Origin: Clostridiales bacterium PH28_bin88
GTDB lineage: Bacteria > Bacillota > PH28-bin88
Assembly: GCA_000987045.1 (NCBI GenBank)
Contig: LAKY01000032.1
Coordinates: 2,923 to 66,922 of the forward strand
Reading direction: 5' to 3'
DNA: 64,000 nucleotides
Position 1 is the first letter of the stretch; every line of letters starts with the position of its first letter. The notes below the pieces were generated by a model. The model was not told the DNA's origin. It made no database searches and saw only the letters and a list, made by a program, of their open reading frames with translations. Of the stretch, positions 1 through 8,616 are shown one piece after another. A program made the position numbers and the translations under genes.

Positions 1-114
1 GTCGCAGAAACGGTTAATGTCCTCTGTATTAACCAGGGCGCAGTCAGCCACAAACAGAATGTCCCGGTATCCATCACCGGTTAAAAGCTCCGAAAGCCGT
101 TCCACGGTTTTCAT
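1..114 (-). pseudogene. Transposase-like fragment, cut by the window edge
   Basis: An open frame on the minus strand starts at an ATG at 114 (or a GTG at 126) and runs off the left edge, so about 38 codons are visible. The stretch LFVADCALVNTEDI resembles the conserved VADSALVTxENL segment of IS1634/IS4-type transposases. In those proteins this segment is internal, not N-terminal, and a stop codon lies just upstream in the same frame (130-132). The 5' part of the gene is therefore probably missing. The family call rests on one short motif and is tentative. Confidence 0.3.
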
Positions 115-154
115 CTTGGGCCTCACTGACTACTGCAATTAAGGAGAGGACTCG

Positions 155-700
155 ATGATTTACGAGTTTCTAATCCCGGTGCTCACCGTTGCCTTTCTTA
201 AAAAAGGGTCACTGCGGCGCCTGCCGGAAACCGAAATAAGGAAGCAGTGGATGATCATATCCGGGTTATTGCTACAGTTGATAGTGATGTTTTTTTACCA
301 TCGCGTTTCGTTTATAAATCAGAGTTTTGCCTTTTGGGTAGTTGTTTCCTACTTAATGCTAATCTATGGTTGCTGGTGCAATCGCCACATCCCGGGTATT
401 AAACTGTTTATTCTCGGCACCTTACTCAACTTCTTTGTGATAATCGCCAATGGCGGCAGGGTGCCCGTATCCCTGGATGCGCTGGAGTGGGCGGGTTTAT
501 CCTCATACATACCTTTGGTGATCGAGGGGGTGACAAAACACCAACCGCTGACGGAATTCACCCTTCTACCGTATTTAGCTGACGTCATTCCCTTGCGTCC
601 TCCTTTTGTTTTCAGCAGCATGGTTGTAAGCCCCGGCGACATTGCGGTGACGCTGGGCATCTCATGGTTTATTTACAAGGGAATGGTTAAAACAGCATAG
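155..700 (+). CDS. DUF5317-like integral membrane protein
   Basis: This 181-residue protein starts at an ATG preceded by AAGGAGAGG at good spacing. It has several hydrophobic segments (about residues 33-50, 55-75 and 80-98) and a loop NGGRVPVS near residue 100, the kind of conserved NGGRMPVS motif I associate with the DUF5317 family. No enzymatic motif is visible and the role is unknown. It is followed by a decayed mini-ORF and then by genes on the opposite strand, so it looks monocistronic. The family call is from memory of the motif and overall pattern. Confidence 0.55.
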   Translation: MIYEFLIPVLTVAFLKKGSLRRLPETEIRKQWMIISGLLLQLIVMFFYHRVSFINQSFAFWVVVSYLMLIYGCWCNRHIPGIKLFILGTLLNFFVIIANGGRVPVSLDALEWAGLSSYIPLVIEGVTKHQPLTEFTLLPYLADVIPLRPPFVFSSMVVSPGDIAVTLGISWFIYKGMVKTA

Positions 701-767
701 CCATTATGTTTCAAACTTTGGGGTGTAGATCATTAGGGTGAAGCAATTCATCCGGGGGGGAGGTGAT

Positions 768-844
768 ATGATGAAGAGGTCTTCTTCTGGCTGACCGTGG
801 CTTCCATGGTACTGGCCGCTGTGGCTAGAATTCCATGGCGCTAA
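768..844 (+). pseudogene. Possible frameshifted small membrane peptide gene
   Basis: A very strong Shine-Dalgarno stretch (GGGGGGGAGGTGAT) precedes two ATG codons at 768 and 771, but this frame stops after eight codons. Shifting frame gives FFWLTVASMVLAAVARIPWR and then TAA at 842-844, a plausible single-span membrane peptide of about 25 residues. The combination of an excellent ribosome site and a broken frame suggests a small gene with one indel. It could equally be chance. Confidence 0.2.
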
Positions 845-921
845 ACGACGTTCCTGTTACATGATTGATACTTGGAATGACTTATTCTACGCCCCTTTTT
901 CCTTAATATACTTTTCTGATT

Positions 922-1245
922 CTAGAATGGTGAGCGTTTAAAGTGTTCCTCGCCCAGGAAATCCGGTACGCCCATCACATCCAATACTTCGTAAACATCT
1001 TCGTTAAGGTTGCAGACGGAAAACGGCTGCTGGTTCTGGCTCAGGTCCTTCCAGATAGCCAGGAGACTTCCCACACCAGTAGAATCCATGAATTCCAAAC
1101 CAGCCAGGTCGAAAACAACCGGCCCGTTAACAGGTTTATGTTTTTCGTAAAAAGCTTTAAATTCAGGTACGGTGAAGAGGTCAAGTTCCCCTGCTACCTT
1201 GAGGATGGTGGTTTGAGCCTCTGAAGTATAAGATAAAGACAACAC
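922..1245 (-). CDS. STAS-domain anti-sigma-factor antagonist
   Basis: This is a single STAS domain of about 107 residues. The phosphorylation segment FMDSTGVG carries the expected DSxG motif, with the target serine at about residue 55. Proteins of the SpoIIAA/RsbV type bind a kinase/anti-sigma factor when dephosphorylated. I choose the GTG at 1245 because GGAGG sits seven bases upstream; the longer frame to 1254 puts its start almost on the ribosome site. It is the last gene of the minus-strand group that also encodes an RsbW-like ATPase (3370-4641), its likely partner. The sigma factor or other target is not in the window. Confidence 0.8.
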   Translation of the reverse strand: MLSLSYTSEAQTTILKVAGELDLFTVPEFKAFYEKHKPVNGPVVFDLAGLEFMDSTGVGSLLAIWKDLSQNQQPFSVCNLNEDVYEVLDVMGVPDFLGEEHFKRSPF

Positions 1246-1288
1246 GCCGAACACCTCCAGCTTTGTATGTACGTGATCTTTGAAACCT

Positions 1289-3292
1289 CTAAATGAATTG
1301 CGGCTGCCCCTCGTTATCTAACCTGATAGTAATGCGTTTCGCCGGCACATTGAAAACGTGGCTCCGGGTGCCAATCTGCACAGCGCTGTTCTCCCAAACA
1401 GTTCCTAAGCTGATCGCACTTTGCGGCGCGACCCTCACCCTCGCTGGCACTCCTCCCCTGGAACCGAGTTCTCGTATCTTTACGTCCCCTGCAGCACTAA
1501 TCTCTCCTCCCCGGAAAACATTCCGGATGTGAACGCTACCACCTGCCACAATAGTCGAGTTGTAACATCCCTGCCCGTATACTAACACGTCTCCACCAGC
1601 TTTGATCGTAGTGTTCAAGGCATAACTCAGCATCACGTCCGCTCGCTGGTGTGAGGCCTCCGATAATTCCTTCAGGATGCTAAAAGACTCTTCCTGTAGC
1701 CGGTGTATTTCGTCAAGACCGCAAAGGCGGTGAGACAGTTCTACGAGAGTTTCATTAAGTGCCGTGCAATAACGTTTGACATCATTGCCCAACAGGTCCA
1801 TCTGATCCGCTTGCAAAAGGCTTTGCAACATCCCGATGCGAGCTGGCAGGTGCCGGAATTTCAGTTCTAAAAGGAGCTTGAGCAGCGGCCGTGCGTCATT
1901 TTCCAGGTCCGCTACCTTGAAAGCGGGACGTGTCTTCAGTTGTTCAACGGCTTCTAACAGGACTGATAAGTCGTGACTGAGGTCCGAGATAATAGGCATT
2001 ACCTCCAAAAGTAGAACCGATTCAGCCCCAGCCATAATGACTGAGGAGATGGCATTACTCCCTATCGAAACGCTTCCGCCCGCATGGATCATGGCTCTAT
2101 CCACGTCTTTCCCAATGTGGATGTTGCCCAGGGCATCCACAGTCATCCCTTCTGTAACAGAACCTGTGATGGTGATATCTCCTCGAAACTTGATATTTCC
2201 CGAAGCCAGGTCCACGTCACCCGGATGTACAAAACCGGATAATACATCCAACTTGACTTCCGCACCCCGCCTGGTAATTACAGGTCGCCCCGTCTGCACG
2301 GCTACCGCTCTCATACCATCCTCTGTCAAGGAAACTCCTTTACCCGCCGCTAGAAACACTTCCTTCGGAGGTTCAGGAGGCAGAATTTCACCCCGTACAG
2401 TAGTTCCCGGCCTGCCAGGGATACCAGGCTGTTTTTCCGCTAGCAGCTCACCGGTCTCTACCGAGGTAAAAGTAAACCGTTCCCGGTAGTCGATTTGTTC
2501 CTCCTCGCCAATGACAACCGGGATGCGATCCTCCAGGCTAAAGAAAAACTTTATCCAGGCATCCTGTCCCGGGACGGGGGGTTGGCCCTCCGCCACTACC
2601 AGGGTTTCTTCTTTGTCCACCAGGGTTGCCCTGGTACAGGCCTGCCAGTCGATGCCAGCAATAATCCCTTCCGCGGTAAGTAAACCCATAACCTTTTCCA
2701 TAGTTAATGGCGATTGATAGCAAACGGTTTCATTAACCTGCAGGGTTACTCGCTGGGCGGGGGGGACATCCATGACGGATCGTTTGATAACCTCCGTGGG
2801 TTTTACCGTGAGCAATGCCTTGAGACCATCCCTGGTCACCTCCAGCCGCCAGTTCCCCTCGACGGTTTCATCCACTGCCTCCAGTTGAACCTGATCGTCT
2901 TTGGTGATGACGGTTGGCCCGGTTCGCGGTTTTCCATTCACAATGAGTTTAACTCCCGCAGGTGGCACCACAGCCGGGTAAGGCCCCCCCTCAGGATGTT
3001 GTACCAGCAGTTGTCCCCCGCGAACTTCCGCCGTTACCGGTATTTTAATCGAATTGGCATTGTTGGCCACATCACCTGTCGTCCCGGCCAGTTTTTCGGG
3101 TTTCTCCGGGTGAACGGCCATCCCCCGGATGCGGGCCCGTACCACCGCCGGCCTGCCTCCCATTCCCGCTACTTCGGGTCTACCGTGGTCGACCACCTGG
3201 ATGTCCAAACTGTTGACCGGTATCTTCAAGAGCAAGGAGGCCTGTTTGACAGCCTGATTGACCGTGGCGCCCCGAACCACTATCTCTTTCAC
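1289..3292 (-). CDS. fapA: FapA/DUF342-family polymer-forming protein
   Basis: This 667-residue protein has the FapA (DUF342) architecture. An N-terminal Jag-N-like segment (VKEIVVRGATVNQAVKQA, residues 1-18) is followed by linker regions, a glycine- and valine-rich beta-helical core around residues 350-430 (for example GNIHIGKDVDRAMIHAGGSV), a coiled-coil-like helical insert around 440-560, and a second beta-helical part ending in RITIRLD. The open frame extends to 3337, but the GTG at 3292 has AGGGAGGG upstream and begins exactly at the Jag-N-like domain, so I use it. FapA-type proteins are linked to flagellar or membrane-associated regulation. Here the gene sits with STAS and ATPase regulators rather than flagellar genes, so the role is uncertain. 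Confidence 0.8.
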   Translation of the reverse strand: MKEIVVRGATVNQAVKQASLLLKIPVNSLDIQVVDHGRPEVAGMGGRPAVVRARIRGMAVHPEKPEKLAGTTGDVANNANSIKIPVTAEVRGGQLLVQHPEGGPYPAVVPPAGVKLIVNGKPRTGPTVITKDDQVQLEAVDETVEGNWRLEVTRDGLKALLTVKPTEVIKRSVMDVPPAQRVTLQVNETVCYQSPLTMEKVMGLLTAEGIIAGIDWQACTRATLVDKEETLVVAEGQPPVPGQDAWIKFFFSLEDRIPVVIGEEEQIDYRERFTFTSVETGELLAEKQPGIPGRPGTTVRGEILPPEPPKEVFLAAGKGVSLTEDGMRAVAVQTGRPVITRRGAEVKLDVLSGFVHPGDVDLASGNIKFRGDITITGSVTEGMTVDALGNIHIGKDVDRAMIHAGGSVSIGSNAISSVIMAGAESVLLLEVMPIISDLSHDLSVLLEAVEQLKTRPAFKVADLENDARPLLKLLLELKFRHLPARIGMLQSLLQADQMDLLGNDVKRYCTALNETLVELSHRLCGLDEIHRLQEESFSILKELSEASHQRADVMLSYALNTTIKAGGDVLVYGQGCYNSTIVAGGSVHIRNVFRGGEISAAGDVKIRELGSRGGVPARVRVAPQSAISLGTVWENSAVQIGTRSHVFNVPAKRITIRLDNEGQPQFI

Positions 3293-3369
3293 GATCCCGT
3301 CCCTCCCTCTGTGAACCTGCCGCTTCTCCCCGTGCACGGCCCCCGGGTAGACGAGGCCTCAAGTACCTG

Positions 3370-4641
3370 TTAACTCCCGTTTATTTGCCACGTATTTACG
3401 GCGCCCTCTACGGAAAAGTCCATGATGACCGTCGTACCGGAAGGATTACTGTAAAGGTAAAGAGTATCGGCGTAGTACAGCATCAAGGTAAAGCCGCAGC
3501 CCAAAGAATTGCCGGTGGAATAGTGTTTCATGAGGGTGGCTTTAGGGAGACTGGAAAGTTTCATTCCCGGTCCCTCGTCCGTGATCACCATCCTGAGGCT
3601 CTTCCCCGTCCACCTTGCGCACCATCTCCCTTTTTGGGCGTGCTTGACCGCGTTGGTCAAGGCCTCGGAGAGGCAGAGAACCGCGGCCCTATGCTGTTTC
3701 TTCGGCAGGGGTAAGGTCAGATTCCTCAAGATTTCCCGTCCTACGCCGATGTCCTCCGCCGCTTCCGCCCGGCCCTGTCCGATCAATTCTCCCTGGTCCT
3801 GAAGTTCTTTACACTGGAGGTCTGTAACCAGTTGCAGGCGGCCACCCGTCATGGCGGAAATAACATCACGATAAATGTTGAGCTGAAGCCTGTGGATCTC
3901 TCGTTCTTTTTCGATGACATCGGTAATATCCAGGGCTAATACGCCCCCGCTTTGGTAATCGAAGGGAATACCGTGGAGGTCTACCACCCGCTTGCCGTCC
4001 GCGCTGATGATGACTTCCCGTCCGGGAGTGCCTGTGCGGGTAGCGTTCCGCATCAAGTCTTCTAACTCGCGGACAGGTACGTCCAGTTCTTTCTCCCCTC
4101 CCAGGTGACGGAACCTCCCGCGCTCGTACTTCATCACCTGTGCAACCTGCATCGCCTTGATGATCTCCGACCGTTCTATCTCCTCCATCAACTGGCGACG
4201 GACCGCATCCTTGATATTCTCGGGGAGACTCTCGGTAAGTTCCTGTATCAATTCCCCGCTGCCGCCGGTAAGCAATTTGAACTCATCGTTGTTTAGACGA
4301 TCTGACGTTCCTGCCGGGCGGCTCACGTTCAGAATATCATAGGCCCGGATGTCACCTTTCCCCTTGCTCCGGACCGCTGCAACCTTTAGGGTAAGGTTTT
4401 CCATTATTTTGATCTCATAGGGTACTCCCAAAGGAGCCGAGGTGCGAATGCCAAGGGCAATGGGGTTTATTACCAGCACTTCACCTGTATAGTTTTCCCC
4501 ATCCGGAGATAGCAAGTTAACCCGAAGGGCTTGGGGCAAGACCTGCATCAAGCTTCCCCCGCCGATCAGGTCAGGGCATTCCCGGCATATCTTCTCCGGA
4601 TGTTTTTTTGCGCAGTGTTGGCATTTAGATACCACACTCAT
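3370..4641 (-). CDS. RsbW/SpoIIE-like ATP-binding regulator with N-terminal Cys motif
   Basis: The C-terminal third is a GHKL ATPase: N box LSEALTNAVKHAQKG, G1 box ITDEGPGM and G2 box GNSLGCGFTLM. The preceding region has a PAS-like segment (about residues 200-260), then a helical dimerisation-like stretch, but no clear phospho-accepting histidine box, which points to an anti-sigma/serine-kinase type rather than a histidine kinase. The first 25 residues hold a CxxC...CxxC set (CQHCAKK, CRECPDL) that could bind metal, followed by a possible PilZ-like beta domain (residues 35-110). I chose the ATG at 4641, preceded by GGAGGGAAGG and lying 20 bases after the HD-GYP stop; the upstream extension overlaps that gene. 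The downstream STAS protein is the expected partner. Confidence 0.7.
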   Translation of the reverse strand: MSVVSKCQHCAKKHPEKICRECPDLIGGGSLMQVLPQALRVNLLSPDGENYTGEVLVINPIALGIRTSAPLGVPYEIKIMENLTLKVAAVRSKGKGDIRAYDILNVSRPAGTSDRLNNDEFKLLTGGSGELIQELTESLPENIKDAVRRQLMEEIERSEIIKAMQVAQVMKYERGRFRHLGGEKELDVPVRELEDLMRNATRTGTPGREVIISADGKRVVDLHGIPFDYQSGGVLALDITDVIEKEREIHRLQLNIYRDVISAMTGGRLQLVTDLQCKELQDQGELIGQGRAEAAEDIGVGREILRNLTLPLPKKQHRAAVLCLSEALTNAVKHAQKGRWCARWTGKSLRMVITDEGPGMKLSSLPKATLMKHYSTGNSLGCGFTLMLYYADTLYLYSNPSGTTVIMDFSVEGAVNTWQINGS

Positions 4642-4660
4642 CCTTCCCTCCGGCATGAGA

Positions 4661-5623
4661 CTAGGAGACTTCTTGCTCCAGGCCTTTCCATGATTTTTCC
4701 CAGTACGACAAAAAGGCCTCCACCACCCGGGGATCAAACTGGGAACCGGAACAACGCGACAATTCTTCAAGAGCGGTCTCTACCGGAAGCCGCTGCCGGT
4801 AGGGCCGATCGGAGGTCATGGCGTCGAAGGCGTCAGCCACGGCTATAATCCTGGCCGGTAACGGTATTTCCTCCCCCTTCAACCGGTTAGGGTATCCCTG
4901 ACCGTCAAACCGCTCATGGTGAAACAGGATACTGGATACGATATTGGATAACGACTCGATGCGCTCCACAATTTTCGCCCCAATAATCACGTGTTGCTGT
5001 ACCTGCGCCCTTTCCCGCGGAGTCAGGGTCCCCGGTTTGTTTAAAATGGATTCTTCAACACCGATCTTACCTAGATCGTGAAGTAGTCCCGCCCAAAAAA
5101 TGCTTTCTGCCTGTTCTGGATTGTTTTCCATGCGTTCGGCAACACCCCGGGCGTACCTGGCCACATTCCGCGAGTGGACTACCAGGTGCTTGTCCTTGGC
5201 CTCAACGGCCTCCACAAATGCTTCTACGGTACTGATAGTCAATTGCCTTAACGACTTATTAGCTTGTTCCAGTTCTCTTGTTTCCGTCTCCACCACTTCC
5301 AGGTATTGCTTCATGCTTTGGCCCGCCCAGAGAGAGACTCCTAGCACTACCGCGACGATTACATACCTTAGAATGAAGTGAGACGGTGAATCGATATTAG
5401 GGTCGGTGGATGCTCCCGCCAACAAAGCGGCAAATAAGACCAGCAGTCCTGAAGGTACGGTCAATGACAACCCCGTCAACAGTAACGGGAACACATAGAG
5501 ACCTGCCAGAGACACCTCTTGGAAAACTACCTTATCGAGGTAATAGATACATAACATGTATGCGGCAATTAAAAGGCGTTGTTCCCGCCGACCTAACTTG
5601 AGGAAGAAAGACAAGCCAGCCAC
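4661..5623 (-). CDS. Membrane-anchored HD-GYP c-di-GMP phosphodiesterase
   Basis: This 320-residue protein has an N-terminal membrane module of three or four hydrophobic segments (about residues 15-95), a short coiled coil (105-130) and a complete HD-GYP domain. The metal site LLHDLGKIG, the signature HHERFDGQGYP and the DAFDAMTSDRPYR block are all intact, so it should hydrolyse cyclic di-GMP. The start is a GTG with GAGAGGAAGGG upstream. It is encoded downstream of a c-di-GMP-I riboswitch (6338-6425) on the same strand, which would place a c-di-GMP-degrading enzyme under control of its own substrate. Confidence 0.88.
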   Translation of the reverse strand: MAGLSFFLKLGRREQRLLIAAYMLCIYYLDKVVFQEVSLAGLYVFPLLLTGLSLTVPSGLLVLFAALLAGASTDPNIDSPSHFILRYVIVAVVLGVSLWAGQSMKQYLEVVETETRELEQANKSLRQLTISTVEAFVEAVEAKDKHLVVHSRNVARYARGVAERMENNPEQAESIFWAGLLHDLGKIGVEESILNKPGTLTPRERAQVQQHVIIGAKIVERIESLSNIVSSILFHHERFDGQGYPNRLKGEEIPLPARIIAVADAFDAMTSDRPYRQRLPVETALEELSRCSGSQFDPRVVEAFLSYWEKSWKGLEQEVS

Positions 5624-5740
5624 CCCTTCCTCTCCAGTTCGGTATTCACCTTCTTAGCCGAGGTCCTCTGTGGCCTGCAGGTTTCTATATGTTCGCCGTG
5701 GCCACAGGACACCAGGCGAAACTTTCCTTTGTGGCCTTAC

Positions 5741-6106
5741 TTAAAAAGGCTTTTCATCAAAGCCATCTTGGAAAAGAATCGCACCGAACAAGGTTTTCGT
5801 GCGAACACAAAGATCCGCGGTAAGGCGCAGCACCTTGACGCCACAGGCAATTTCAATTTCCGATAACAAGCGAGGTTTTATATACCCGGCAACATTTTTC
5901 CGGAGACGCAGCACCTCCTCTTCACCACCCGGCACGCTCAAGAGGAACTCCTCCATATGGGTCAAGGATTTGGAACAACAAAAGGTTGCAATGTTGTAAT
6001 TGATCTGAACCCACACATCCTCCGGGCCTTTTCCGTATACTTCCCGGTGAATCCTGACTATCAACCTCTTAAGCTCTTTTTCTAGCATCGGTTTATTTTT
6101 TAACAC
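5741..6106 (-). CDS. DUF2294/MpsC-family protein
   Basis: This 121-residue soluble protein begins at a GTG with GAGGTGA upstream; an internal ATG at codon 7 is an alternative. The segment LIVRIHREVYGKGPEDVWVQ matches the family pattern (xIVRIxKExxGKGPxxVxVxI) of DUF2294, also called MpsC-like. The later GVKVLRLTADLCVRTKT fits the family's conserved second half. Function is poorly known; members have been linked to a membrane-potential-generating bicarbonate system. It is the first gene after the c-di-GMP riboswitch. A stem CAGTTAGcatCCTAACTG (about 6121-6138) lies just upstream of the ribosome site and could influence initiation. Confidence 0.7.
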   Translation of the reverse strand: MLKNKPMLEKELKRLIVRIHREVYGKGPEDVWVQINYNIATFCCSKSLTHMEEFLLSVPGGEEEVLRLRKNVAGYIKPRLLSEIEIACGVKVLRLTADLCVRTKTLFGAILFQDGFDEKPF

Positions 6107-6150
6107 CTAAACATCACCTCAGTTAGCATCCTAACTGAAATTGCAATAGA

Positions 6151-6215
6151 CCTCAGTTAAAAAAAGTAAAAGCACACCAAACATCCTGCAACTGCTACAG
6201 GATTGTTCGGTGTGC
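6151..6215 (-). terminator. Intrinsic terminator between riboswitch and MpsC-like gene
   Basis: On the minus strand a long hairpin (GCACACC ... GGTGTGC ends at 6172-6178 and 6209-6215, with an inner CATCCTG/CAGGATG-type pairing) is followed by the T-rich tract TTTTACTTTTTTT. It lies between the c-di-GMP aptamer and the first gene of the operon. It may be the regulated terminator of the riboswitch or a terminator for the upstream LysR transcript. Confidence 0.6.
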
Positions 6216-6337
6216 CGACATCCAAACTAATGTCAAAGCCTCGACCGAATGAATTCCCAGGAGGCACCCGGAAGCAGTACCTACCCCGTGATTAAACTAT
6301 TAGCCCCGGGTTGACCGGGGCTCCTTAAAAACGGTTA

Positions 6338-6425
6338 ACACCGGCAACCTGGCGATCATGGCCTTATCGGCTACAGACCCATGGCTTTGCGCCCCCGTCT
6401 TTCGACGGGTTTGCCAAAATTAATT
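6338..6425 (-). promoter_or_regulatory. Cyclic di-GMP-I (GEMM) riboswitch
   Basis: On the minus strand the sequence GGCAAACC, a CGTC-GAAA-GACG tetraloop hairpin, GGGCGCAAAGCCATGGGTC and then GATCGCCAGGTTGCCGG follow in order. These are the hallmarks of the c-di-GMP-I aptamer: a GAAA tetraloop, its receptor arm, the conserved CGCAAAGCC joint and the closing GGTTGCC strand. A GC-rich hairpin (6300-6323) follows immediately. The downstream minus-strand genes are the MpsC-like protein and the HD-GYP phosphodiesterase, consistent with c-di-GMP control. Confidence 0.88.
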
Positions 6426-6540
6426 GTCAACTTAAGTCCTAAGTTTAATCTATGTTTCGACGGTGTTTGGTTAATTCCTTCTTGAACAGGCAATTTTCGA
6501 TCATTTTCCCTTTACATTCCGGTTCCATCTGTCGAAAAAG

Positions 6541-7428
6541 CTATGGATTTTGAAAAGAAATAAGTTTGTCTAAAAAGATTTCAATAGCTCTAGCCTGAGG
6601 GGGTTCTTTAGGGCGTACGATGGAAAATAAACGGATCAGCCGTTTACCCTTGATGCGAATGGCGGTTAATTCGTCAGCATCCAGTTCTTTTCGGACGACC
6701 AAACAGGAAAGTAGAGCAATCCCAAGCCCAGCCATAGTTGCTTGTTTAACGCCTTGATTGCTTCCAAAAACAAAGGAACGCTTCACTCTTAATCCCCAAT
6801 CATGAATAAGCTGGTCACTAAAAGCTCGTGTTCCTGAACCACTCTCACGCAAAATCCAGACTTGATCCTGCAGGCTTTCTGCGGTAACGATTGAAAGCCT
6901 GGCTAACGGATGATGGTTAGGAACAACCAAAATCATTTCGTCATCCATAAAGGGTTGAACATCTACATCCGAATAATGGACCTGGCCCTCTACCAGCCCG
7001 ATGTCCAAGTGATTTGAGCGAATCGCTTGCGCAACCTCGTCTGTATTCGCAATCGACACTTCAATATCCACATTCGGATACTGGGACGCAAATTCCGCCA
7101 GTAAACCTGGTAAAAGATACTCACCAATGGTATAGCTAGCTCCAATTTTTAACGAACCAGTTACGACGTTTTTTAGGTGGTCTATTTCTTGCTTTGCCTT
7201 CTCATATAGTTGCAAAATCTGTTTGGCATGCGAGTACAAGATTTCTCCCGATTGGGTGAGTTTTACATGCTTCGGGGAACGGTGGATCAGCTTCGTTCCC
7301 AATTCATTTTCCAAGTTGCGAATGTGCAGGCTGACACTTGGTTGTGATAGATAGAGCTCTTCGGCCGCTCGGGAAAAATTCTTTTGCTCAATAACGGTCA
7401 CAAATACTTTGAGCAGGTCAATCAGCAC
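6541..7428 (-). CDS. LysR-family regulator, CysL/YwfK-like
   Basis: This 295-residue LysR protein has an N-terminal winged helix-turn-helix (FSRAAEELYLSQPSVSLHIRN... region, residues 18-40) and a periplasmic-binding-like effector domain from about residue 90 (GSLKIGASYTIGEYLLP). It starts at a GTG with GGAGGTACGGAT upstream. It is divergent from a YeiH-family transporter gene, the usual arrangement for a LysR protein controlling its neighbour. The sequence resembles the CysL/YwfK branch that regulates sulfite reduction in Bacillus, but that is a similarity judgement. The pair is visibly richer in A+T than its surroundings, suggesting separate acquisition. Confidence 0.85.
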   Translation of the reverse strand: MLIDLLKVFVTVIEQKNFSRAAEELYLSQPSVSLHIRNLENELGTKLIHRSPKHVKLTQSGEILYSHAKQILQLYEKAKQEIDHLKNVVTGSLKIGASYTIGEYLLPGLLAEFASQYPNVDIEVSIANTDEVAQAIRSNHLDIGLVEGQVHYSDVDVQPFMDDEMILVVPNHHPLARLSIVTAESLQDQVWILRESGSGTRAFSDQLIHDWGLRVKRSFVFGSNQGVKQATMAGLGIALLSCLVVRKELDADELTAIRIKGKRLIRLFSIVRPKEPPQARAIEIFLDKLISFQNP

Positions 7429-7513
7429 ATCCGTACCTCCTCCTTAACAAATGCTCCAAACAGGGAAAGCCTTAACGATTAGTTTTATTAATGATTTAGA
7501 TATGATATTGCTA
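7429..7513. promoter_or_regulatory. Divergent control region with LysR-type box candidate
   Basis: The gap between the LysR gene and yeiH holds an A+T-rich partially palindromic stretch (ATTAGTTTTATTAAT, about 7480-7494) that fits the loose T-N11-A LysR box pattern. The exact operator cannot be fixed from one sequence. Confidence 0.3.
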
Positions 7514-7542
7514 TTGCTTGAAGTAGGGCTAGCGCTTATAGT
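7514..7542 (+). promoter_or_regulatory. Sigma-A type promoter for yeiH
   Basis: TTGCTT at 7514-7519 and TATAGT at 7537-7542 are separated by 17 bases, close to the consensus. Transcription would begin about 35 bases before the GAGGAGG ribosome site of the YeiH-family gene at 7588. Confidence 0.55.
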
Positions 7543-7587
7543 CATACACAGACTGGGGTAACCAGGATACAAGATTGAGGAGGAAAA

Positions 7588-8616
7588 ATGATGTCTCAAA
7601 AAGAGAGCCAAATTGTTCGTCACAACCTTGTTACGGAACGCCAAGCGTGGAGTGGTTTAATACCAGGGGTATTATTTACCCTGGCCATCGCCGCTGCCGG
7701 TACCACGTTAGCCAACTTGCCGGTAATAAGCCGAATGGGTGCGATGTTAAGTTCAATACTCATTGCGGTCTTATATCGAAATCTCATCGGATATCCCGGG
7801 GGAATGCGTGAAGGAATTCAATTCTCTGCTCGGCGACTCTTACGTTTTGCGATTATCCTCTACGGGTTTAAACTAAACATTGATGTCGTCTTCCATCAAG
7901 GAGGAATGCTCGTAATTTATGACGTGATCACCATCATTGTCGCCATTGCCACTACGATGGTTGCTGCGAAATTACTAAAAGCTGATAAACTGTTTTCTCT
8001 CCTCCTTGGTATTGGGACCGGGGTTTGCGGTGCAGCCGCCATTGCAGCGGTGTCACCGATTCTTAAGGCTGATGATGAAGAAACCGCAATTGGGGTCGGC
8101 ATCATTGCGCTGGTTGGAACCGTTTTTACCATTGGCTACACGTTCCTGCAGCCTTACCTGTCTTTAAGCCCAGAGCTATATGGGGTCTGGAGCGGAATAA
8201 GTCTTCATGAGATTGCCCATGTCGCTGCCGCGGCAGCACCAGCCGGCTCGGATGCATTGGCCATGGGATTGCTCGCCAAATTGGGAAGGGTCTTTTTGTT
8301 GATTCCATTGAGTTTTCTTCTTTCCTTCTGGATGCGCCGCAAAGGAAGTGGGAAAGAGCATCAAACCGCACCAATCCCGTGGTTTCTTGTCGGCTTTATC
8401 GTAACCAGCCTGATTGGGAGTTACTTGTCTATTCCTAAAACTTTACTTGATCACATCTCTGTAGCGGCTTCATTTCTTCTTGCGGCAGCGATGGTTGGTT
8501 TAGGCTTGAATGTTCATTTGTCCAGCTTACGCACCAGGGCCCTGCGTCCTCTCTTTGCCATGCTGATCGCCTCTGTTGCAGTTTCCATCATCTCGTATTT
8601 GACCTTGTGGTTCTAA
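7588..8616 (+). CDS. yeiH: YeiH-family (UPF0324) putative sulfate/anion exporter
   Basis: This 342-residue polytopic membrane protein has about ten hydrophobic segments. Family blocks include YPGGMREGIQFSARRLLRF near residue 70, LLGIGTGVCGAAAIAAVSP near 140 and HEIAHVAAAA near 210, which are characteristic of YeiH/UPF0324. Members are annotated as putative sulfate exporters without firm biochemical proof. Two adjacent ATG codons (7588, 7591) follow a GAGGAGG site. The divergent LysR gene probably regulates it. Sulfur compounds are a recurring theme in the following genes, which is compatible with an anion-export role. Confidence 0.85.
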   Translation: MMSQKESQIVRHNLVTERQAWSGLIPGVLFTLAIAAAGTTLANLPVISRMGAMLSSILIAVLYRNLIGYPGGMREGIQFSARRLLRFAIILYGFKLNIDVVFHQGGMLVIYDVITIIVAIATTMVAAKLLKADKLFSLLLGIGTGVCGAAAIAAVSPILKADDEETAIGVGIIALVGTVFTIGYTFLQPYLSLSPELYGVWSGISLHEIAHVAAAAAPAGSDALAMGLLAKLGRVFLLIPLSFLLSFWMRRKGSGKEHQTAPIPWFLVGFIVTSLIGSYLSIPKTLLDHISVAASFLLAAAMVGLGLNVHLSSLRTRALRPLFAMLIASVAVSIISYLTLWF

